From: Oceanithermus desulfurans
GTDB taxonomy: Bacteria > Deinococcota > Deinococci > Deinococcales > Marinithermaceae
Length of the DNA stretch: 64,000 nt
NCBI RefSeq assembly: GCF_014201675.1
Contig: NZ_JACHEZ010000004.1
Coordinates: 241,054-305,053 of the forward strand
Direction of reading: 5' to 3'
Under the pieces are notes generated by a model. The model saw nothing but the letters and a program-made list of their open reading frames with translations, had not been told where the DNA came from and made no database searches. Position 1 is the first letter of the stretch. Each line of letters starts with the position of its first letter. This document shows positions 59,100 to 64,000 of this stretch, one piece after another. Position numbers and translations under genes: made by a program.

Positions 59100-59393
59100 T
59101 AAGAGCAGTCAAACCTGAGCACTCTCTAACGCGGTCTCTTTCAAACACAGGTCGCCACCAGCTCCCGCCCCTTTGTTGCGACCTGAGCGCCTACCCCCAA
59201 GAAAAGCGCTGAGGCTTTCGTAAGACTCGGTAGCTAAGCTTAGATGGTTTTTGCATAACACTTGCGGCTGATATTCGCATCGCGACCCGACACCCGGCCC
59301 GCGCGTCGCAAGCGACAATCAACGGGAGATCACATGAGATATCCGAGCCGTGCCTTTCCCCGTGCGGAGCACGAGAATATAACCAATCCCGCA
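59100..59393. other. Intergenic, no gene seen
   Basis: Between the truncated cassette copy and the intact one. The left part may be decayed amidase sequence; nothing is recognisable. The right end becomes AT-rich where the next promoter lies. Confidence 0.5.
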
Positions 59394-59397
59394 ACAG

Positions 59398-59426
59398 TTG
59401 TATTAAGCAAAACGAACTACTATAAT
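59398..59426 (+). promoter_or_regulatory. Strong promoter of the secreted-protein/amidase cassette
   Basis: TTGTAT (59398-59403), 17-bp spacer, consensus TATAAT (59421-59426), in an AT-rich block. The leader of ~60 nt ends in GAAAGGTGA before ATG 59494. Confidence 0.75.
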
Positions 59427-59455
59427 ATATCTAATCTACTTTAGCTTCCACCTTT

Positions 59456-59501
59456 CCTTCGTCTGAACCATCTCACCACGAAAGGTGACTTGCATGAAAC
59501 G
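59456..59501 (+). repeat. Duplicated cassette leader, copy 2
   Basis: Counterpart of 58133-58178, offset 1323 bp. Confidence 0.85.
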
Positions 59502-60264
59502 TAACCTGCTCAAACTCACCCTCACCCTTTCCCTCTTCCTCTCCCTCCTAGCCCCCGCCCTGGCCGAGGAAGTGAAGGTGCTCCTGGACGTCCCCGCACC
59601 CTACGCCGAGAACGTCTTCTGGTTCCCCGGCGGCCGTTACCTACTGCTCGTCGCCCGGGATGGGGAGTACGGCAACTACCGCCGCTTCGTGGTCTACGAC
59701 GTGGAGAAGAAGCGCTGGCGCCCGGTGACCGTCGAGGCCGGGCACCGCGAGGGGCTGGGGGAAGGCCCCTACGTATGCGTTGACGCCGAGTGCCCCTTTT
59801 TGGTCTCGGTCGCCGGCCGCTACCTAAAGGCTTCGGTCGAGGAGCCGGAGTGTCGCCTGGACGCAAAGATCTACGCAGAGAAGCAGATTGGGTGGAACGG
59901 CTGGGGCATTGCCGCCACGCCCATCGAGCACCACGTGGCCGCCTCCGGCCGATACGTGCTCTACCGCGTGCGCTCGTTTCCCGAGGACCCCGACAGCACC
60001 GGCGTGGCCGCCGACGTGGCCATACTCCGGGTGTCCAACGATGAAGATGTCTGGTTTGATGTAATCAATAACTGGCTTTCCACCAACCCCCTCGAGACCT
60101 TTCCCGCGCTCTGGCGTTCGGCGCACGCCCGCCCGGTGACCACCGCGAGCTGGCTCCACCCTCTCCTGGGCCACCGCGATCGCCTGGTGCTGATCACCAC
60201 CGACCGCGACGACGCCTGGAACAAGGCCACCCACCGCCTTGTGGTGCTGGAGGTGGTGCCGTGA
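59494..60264 (+). CDS. Secreted protein of unknown function (intact copy)
   Basis: A 256-residue exported protein with a signal peptide (LKLTLTLSLFLSLLAPALA). The mature part begins EEVKVLLDVPAP; the alternating strands (FWFPGGRYLLLVARDG, RFVVYDVEKKRWRPV, FLVSVAGRYLKAS, HVAASGRYVLYRV, RLVLITTDRDDAWN) look like blades of a beta-propeller. I do not recognise a family. GAAAGGTGA precedes the ATG. The stop overlaps the amidase start as GTGA, so both are made from one mRNA and may act together outside the cell. Confidence 0.82.
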   Translation: MKRNLLKLTLTLSLFLSLLAPALAEEVKVLLDVPAPYAENVFWFPGGRYLLLVARDGEYGNYRRFVVYDVEKKRWRPVTVEAGHREGLGEGPYVCVDAECPFLVSVAGRYLKASVEEPECRLDAKIYAEKQIGWNGWGIAATPIEHHVAASGRYVLYRVRSFPEDPDSTGVAADVAILRVSNDEDVWFDVINNWLSTNPLETFPALWRSAHARPVTTASWLHPLLGHRDRLVLITTDRDDAWNKATHRLVVLEVVP

Positions 60265-63110
60265 GGCGGGCCCTGCTGCTTTTAATTCTCCTTTTAGCGG
60301 CCGCCTGCAGCCCTGGAAAGCCCCCGCCGACCCAGCCGCCGCGGTGGGGGGAGGGTGACGTAAGCTTTGAGCGGGCCGCGCAAGCCAAGTCGTATTACTG
60401 CAACAGCTCCTCCCTCGCCGCGGCGCCGCTGGAGTGGTCCGACCCGAGCGCCCTGCCCGACGACCCTTCGCAGGTGCTCGTGATCCTCGACCCCGGGCAC
60501 GGCGGGCATTACAGTGGGCGCGGCACGTTTATGGTTTGTAGTGGTAACAAGAAGGTAGAGATTGACGAAGACTGGGTCAACCTCTCACTGGCCCTCCGCA
60601 TGCAAAGCCTCCTCGACCGGGCCGGGTTCCTCGTAGACCTTTCTCGCTATGGCGACTACGGACCCTTCGATGACAAACACGGAAATAATATAAACGCCAA
60701 CGGCTGCGTCACCGAAGCGCTGCTCGGCGTGCATGATAAGGATGTTTGCGAAGGCCCTGGGGTCGAGCTAAATCGGCGCGGGCGGAACGCCAAGTTCTAC
60801 GTACCTACCATCGAAAAGCTATGCAATAAGCACTTCCCCACTGCGGCCGAAGCCCGGGCCTGCGTCGAGCGTGCGACCTATTTTGACCATAAGAGGAATA
60901 AACCTCAAAGCATCTCCCGTTACGGCCAGATCGTGCGCAAGTTCAGGGACGCGGGGCTGATCAACGTGCCCTTCAACCCCGACGGTGCCAACCTGGTCGG
61001 CTCGCCACGGGTGGCCCTGATTTCGCTCCACTTCAATGATGCCACCGATGCCGGGGCGATATTTGCGAGCGTGATTCGCGGGATAGGTGGTGGCGGCAGC
61101 TCGATCCTGGCCTCGAACCAAGCGATTAGTAAAGGTTCGAATCCCGCGGCCGCGGTAAGCCGGAATTTGGTTACCTCGACCCTGGAGTACATGCTCCGCT
61201 CGCTCAAAGACAGCCAGGCCTTGTCCGAAGCCGTGAACAAGCACGATCTTTACTACTGGGATGCGGGCATCGTCCGCAATGGGGCCCATGCGCAGGAATT
61301 CGACCTTCACGGACGCCCGGGGGCGGTTTTTATCGGAAATGAACACATGAAGGGAAAGTACCAGAAACCGCCCAAGTATGCCGGTCCTGTAACGGTGGCC
61401 TCGGGACTCAATCCAAGCTATGATGAAAACGATCAGATAAAGAGTATCGCGACAGACAGTACCGCGATCACCATTCCCAACACGACGCTCATCGAAGTCG
61501 GGAGCTACGTCGATTGCGAGAACGCTCGTGCCTTGCGCAGAAGCCTCGACCGCGCGAGTGTGCAGAAATGCTACAACAACCCCCCTCCGGGCACCGCGTG
61601 CCCGCCCCTCGACCCCACCGACCCCATCGACGTCGCCGCCGAGGACATCGCCCACGGGTTGGTGGAGTACTACGAGTCGTACGTTCCCGGGTTTAAGCAG
61701 AAGGCCTGCGATAACCTTAGGAACAGCGACTGGAAAGACCATATACCCGATTGGTGCACAAGCGGCGGTGGCGGCGGTGCGGACGTCCCGGATATTGACG
61801 ATGTTCGTCCGGCCAGCATCGAGGTTGACATGTGGATGACCGACGGGGCAGCGAACCCGCCCGTAGAAGTGAGCTTTAGCAACGTCGGTGCGGCCGACCT
61901 GCTCGCCACGATCAGCACCGATTCCCCCGTCGCCAACATAGGACCACCTGACGTCTATCCGGCGAGCACCGCCGTCCCCTTGGGCGGCAGCCAGAGCGTT
62001 AGGGTGCCACCCGGCGAACGGGCCCGGGTCGAGGTGGGCTTCCAGTGCACCGAGGTGGGGGACCACACCGGTTCAATCGAAATACGCAGCAACGACCCTG
62101 ACGAGCGAGAGGTTACCATCCCGATGTTGGTAAAGTGCATCGCTCCCGAAATCTCGGTTCCCGTATTACCAGTTCCGTACATTACGGCAATAAATTACAT
62201 CGGGATGCCTAATCGGGACAGCTGGGTCCTGCCGGACACCTTTGATTTTTCTGAGGTGGGCGGAGTGGCTCCATTAGACTTCCAGCTAGAGACCCCTTCG
62301 TGGTTAGAGCTAAAGCCTGAACAAGGTCGGTTAGAGCCTGGAGAAAGCTATTCGTCCTATGCCGCCAGATACACATCCAAGGTGTATTGCGGTGAAGCTG
62401 GGGAGCAGGAAGGTGAAGTCGTCATTCGCTCAAGCGATCCGGTAAATCCAGTTGTGCAAGTACCGGTCAGATTGCTTTGCCCCGAATTGGAGGTAACATT
62501 TTCACCGGAAACTTACGACGGCTGGGAATGCCCTCCGTTATCGGGGTCTATCGAGGTACAGAACACCCCCCACTTGATAGAGCTGTACACGGATGTAACC
62601 AGTGACGCCGAGGGTTCAATCCTGGATGTTCAGTATCGGGAACCGCTGTTTATTTACTATCCACAGAATACACCGAAGTATCGACTCAAGCGCTGGCCTA
62701 TTCTTCACGGAGACCAAGGCGAGGATAGCGAATGGTCATGGCCGCAATACCCGCATATCCCCTTTACTTCATGGATGAATTCTTGCGGCTATGCTGCTCT
62801 TGGCGATCCGGAGCATGTGGTCGAGGAATTTTACCTGCTGCACCCTCGCCGAAACGATTCGAACCAACAATTATTGCCCCCGTTCGTTGCCGGTTTGAAA
62901 TCTCCGTCGGTGTTCTACACGCCTGTACCCTTTCCGGGAAAGATAATAAACATCACTTCCTACACGGCGGTTGGGACGTTCTCGATAGGCAACCATCCGA
63001 GGCAGAGTTACTCTCTACCACCAACGGGGGCCAATTTGGGCACGGTTCTCCTTCGGCATCCACGGGGAGAAGATAAAGTATTACGACGACAAAGGACGAG
63101 AAGTTGCTAG
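60261..63110 (+). CDS. Lipoprotein N-acetylmuramoyl-L-alanine amidase (Amidase_3-like), C-terminus frameshifted
   Basis: A 949-residue predicted lipoprotein: signal LLLLILLLAAAC with lipidated C16. An Amidase_3-type catalytic domain (~70-470) shows the zinc His in VILDPGHGG (H80), a Glu in KVEIDEDWVN, the second His in ALISLHFND (H257) and the catalytic Glu in LIEVGSYVDCEN (E412). It would cleave peptidoglycan amide bonds. A Gly/Asp linker (~500) leads to two Ig-like repeats (~515-640 and ~660-740: IEIRSNDPDEREVTIP, VVIRSSDPVNPVVQVP) and a further domain. The last ~30 residues are out of frame; see the next entry. Confidence 0.8.
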   Translation: MRRALLLLILLLAAACSPGKPPPTQPPRWGEGDVSFERAAQAKSYYCNSSSLAAAPLEWSDPSALPDDPSQVLVILDPGHGGHYSGRGTFMVCSGNKKVEIDEDWVNLSLALRMQSLLDRAGFLVDLSRYGDYGPFDDKHGNNINANGCVTEALLGVHDKDVCEGPGVELNRRGRNAKFYVPTIEKLCNKHFPTAAEARACVERATYFDHKRNKPQSISRYGQIVRKFRDAGLINVPFNPDGANLVGSPRVALISLHFNDATDAGAIFASVIRGIGGGGSSILASNQAISKGSNPAAAVSRNLVTSTLEYMLRSLKDSQALSEAVNKHDLYYWDAGIVRNGAHAQEFDLHGRPGAVFIGNEHMKGKYQKPPKYAGPVTVASGLNPSYDENDQIKSIATDSTAITIPNTTLIEVGSYVDCENARALRRSLDRASVQKCYNNPPPGTACPPLDPTDPIDVAAEDIAHGLVEYYESYVPGFKQKACDNLRNSDWKDHIPDWCTSGGGGGADVPDIDDVRPASIEVDMWMTDGAANPPVEVSFSNVGAADLLATISTDSPVANIGPPDVYPASTAVPLGGSQSVRVPPGERARVEVGFQCTEVGDHTGSIEIRSNDPDEREVTIPMLVKCIAPEISVPVLPVPYITAINYIGMPNRDSWVLPDTFDFSEVGGVAPLDFQLETPSWLELKPEQGRLEPGESYSSYAARYTSKVYCGEAGEQEGEVVIRSSDPVNPVVQVPVRLLCPELEVTFSPETYDGWECPPLSGSIEVQNTPHLIELYTDVTSDAEGSILDVQYREPLFIYYPQNTPKYRLKRWPILHGDQGEDSEWSWPQYPHIPFTSWMNSCGYAALGDPEHVVEEFYLLHPRRNDSNQQLLPPFVAGLKSPSVFYTPVPFPGKIINITSYTAVGTFSIGNHPRQSYSLPPTGANLGTVLLRHPRGEDKVLRRQRTRSC

Positions 63111-63360
63111 CTTCTACACTCCTGGTACGAGGCAGATTCTGTCCTGGGCGGATTTATGGGGTTGCCGCTTTTACCCCGACGTTACCGATGACAAAGAGCT
63201 GTATTGGTATCATGAAATCCCAACCGCGGGGGGGCCTTTCCATATCGTACGTAGATCGTGCTACCCTTCTCTCATGCTTTCAGACTACGCCTATTACGAA
63301 CCTCCTTGGTATCGGGGGGAGACTCCTGTGGAAGAAGGGCCCGTAGATTGGAGCTACTAG
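63031..63360 (+). pseudogene. Out-of-frame C-terminal extension of the amidase gene
   Basis: In the +1 frame the sequence continues with plausible coding text (FSFGIHGEKIKYYDDKG, YTPGTRQILSWADLWG, YAYYEPPWYRGETP) and stops at TAG 63358-63360. The switch point lies at or near the G5 run 63026-63030; one G less would join both parts to a protein of about 1030 residues. Confidence 0.72.
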
Positions 63361-63440
63361 CTTTTCAGGTGTTCGCCTGACCACAAGCAGCGTGTACCAG
63401 GATGCGTTGTTGCTGAGCGTTTTTCCCGCTCCCACGCGGC

Positions 63441-63469
63441 TTGACACCCCTTTGGGGGTGTGATAGCCT
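63441..63469 (+). promoter_or_regulatory. Promoter of the tRNA-tuf operon
   Basis: Consensus TTGACA (63441-63446), 17-bp spacer, TAGCCT (63464-63469), 45 bp before the first tRNA. Confidence 0.82.
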
Positions 63470-63514
63470 AGTCCCTCGGACGGGGTTCCATTCCCCGCCC
63501 AGAGCGCCCAGGGT

Positions 63515-63590
63515 GCCACCCTAGCTCAACTGGCAGAGCACCCGACTTGTAATCGGGCGGTTGGGGGTTCGACTCCCCTGGGTGGCTCCA
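63515..63590 (+). tRNA. tRNA-Thr (anticodon TGT)
   Basis: Acceptor GCCACCC/GGGTGGC, anticodon loop CTTGTAA, T-loop GGTTCGACT and encoded CCA end. First gene of the tRNA-tuf operon. Confidence 0.96.
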
Positions 63591-63603
63591 GCAAAACGTC
63601 CGT

Positions 63604-63689
63604 GGGCAGGTACCCAAGTGGCCAAAGGGGACGGTCTGTAAAACCGTTGGCGTATGCCTTCGCTGGTTCGAATCCAGCCCTGCCCACCA
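63604..63689 (+). tRNA. tRNA-Tyr (anticodon GTA)
   Basis: Acceptor GGGCAGG/CCTGCCC, anticodon stem-loop ACGGT-CTGTAAA-ACCGT, long variable arm (class II), encoded CCA. Confidence 0.96.
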
Positions 63690-63692
63690 CCT

Positions 63693-63768
63693 GCGGGAGT
63701 AGCTCAGTTGGTAGAGCATCGGCTTCCCAAGCCGAGGGTCGCGGGTTCGAGTCCCGTCTCCCGCTCCA
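63693..63768 (+). tRNA. tRNA-Gly (anticodon CCC)
   Basis: Acceptor GCGGGAG/CTCCCGC, anticodon stem TCGGC/GCCGA with loop TTCCCAA, encoded CCA. By this fold the anticodon is CCC; the corresponding gene of the E. coli tufB operon has TCC. Confidence 0.92.
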
Positions 63769-63773
63769 GGCGC

Positions 63774-63849
63774 GCTCGCGTAGCTCAGCAGGTAGAGCAC
63801 ACCCTTGGTAAGGGTGAGGTCGCCGGTTCAAGTCCGGCCGCGAGCTCCA
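63774..63849 (+). tRNA. tRNA-Thr (anticodon GGT)
   Basis: Acceptor GCTCGCG/CGCGAGC, anticodon stem-loop CACCC-TTGGTAA-GGGTG, encoded CCA. It is the last tRNA before tuf. Confidence 0.96.
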
Positions 63850-63866
63850 AAGGAGGTTCGGACCGC

Positions 63867-63894
63867 GCCCGTTTGGGCCTCGGCGCAAACGGGC
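63867..63894 (+). promoter_or_regulatory. Leader hairpin between tRNA-Thr and tuf
   Basis: Stem GCCCGTTTG/CAAACGGGC with a 10-nt loop, 26 bp before the tuf start. It may guide processing of the tRNA-mRNA transcript or regulate tuf. Confidence 0.6.
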
Positions 63895-63919
63895 CGGTTC
63901 CGACTGCAAGGAGGAAACC

Positions 63920-64000
63920 ATGGCCAAAGGTGTATTCGAACGAACCAAGCCCCACGTCAACGTGGGCACCATCGGTCACGTCGACCACGGCAAGACCACC
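63920..64000 (+). CDS. tuf: Elongation factor Tu (3' truncated by window)
   Basis: The first 27 codons of EF-Tu, the GTPase that brings aminoacyl-tRNA to the ribosome. [16 protein letters not shown] is followed by the G1 loop [16 protein letters not shown] stands 5 nt before ATG 63920. The order thr-tyr-gly-thr-tuf is the same as in the E. coli tufB operon. Confidence 0.97.
   Translation, partial: MAKGVFERTKPHVNVGTIGHVDHGKTT

Noticed and set aside
63515..63849. tRNA cluster considered as phage or island attachment site
   Set aside because: No integrase gene, no repeat of a tRNA 3' end within the window, and the operon order is the conserved tRNA-tuf arrangement.

Overview
The window is a GC-rich (roughly 65-70%), densely packed bacterial chromosome segment. 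GTG and TTG starts are frequent, stop and start codons often overlap (ATGA, GTGA, TTGA), and many genes have a -10 box only 6-8 nt before the start codon, the leaderless arrangement known from Deinococcota. Together with bshA (bacillithiol synthesis), SlyD, an AidB-like acyl-CoA dehydrogenase and a thr-tyr-gly-thr-tuf tRNA operon, this points to a marine thermophile of the Thermales (Oceanithermus/Marinithermus-like). That assignment is inference; no rRNA gene is present.

Layout. 1-1.4 kb: 3' end of a Cu+ P-type ATPase fused to a glutaredoxin domain. 1.4-5.3 kb: HU, an acyltransferase, endonuclease V and a SIS-domain sugar isomerase, then an AT-richer membrane-protein gene framed by a 76-bp direct repeat of the isomerase 5' end. 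5.3-14 kb: housekeeping genes (DUF3153 lipoprotein, GNAT, histidine phosphatase, lipid kinase, bshA, MgtC-like protein, hisC-hisB-hisH, PfkB kinase). 14.2-21 kb: a complete periplasmic nitrate reductase operon napAGHBFLD, without napC, in the order known from Wolinella/Campylobacter. 21-32.8 kb: beta carbonic anhydrase, a DUF4129-MoxR-DUF58 operon, a membrane-anchored sulfite-oxidase-like protein, a NifX-like protein, Nudix, DUF1028, two tandem cytochrome P460-like proteins, slyD, cysteine synthase, FUN14 protein and acyl-CoA dehydrogenase. 32.8-41 kb: a maltodextrin operon (malE, malF, malG, cytoplasmic GH13, secreted CBM-GH13) with a LacI-type operator. A secreted amylase would cut starch, MalEFG would import the products (the ATPase is not here), and the cytoplasmic GH13 would hydrolyse them. 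41-44 kb: YeiH-type transporter, Dus, then 1.1 kb of non-coding DNA with five copies of a REP-like hairpin element in alternating orientation plus degenerate heptamer arrays. 44-52.2 kb: DUF84 NTPase, DUF72, an esterase, prs, a PAS-PAS-GAF-GGDEF-EAL protein and lon.

52.2-63.4 kb is the accessory part. It holds a solitary 1142-residue KAP-family P-loop NTPase with two membrane segments, its own promoter and terminator, and AT-rich flanks; it is a defence-gene candidate. Next to it is a decayed 3' fragment of cydC. Then come a DUF4388 protein and a two-gene cassette (secreted protein + lipoprotein amidase) preceded by a truncated, frameshifted copy of itself. The intact amidase gene also has a C-terminal frameshift at a G5 run. 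63.4-64 kb: a strong promoter, tRNA-Thr, tRNA-Tyr, tRNA-Gly, tRNA-Thr and the start of tuf.
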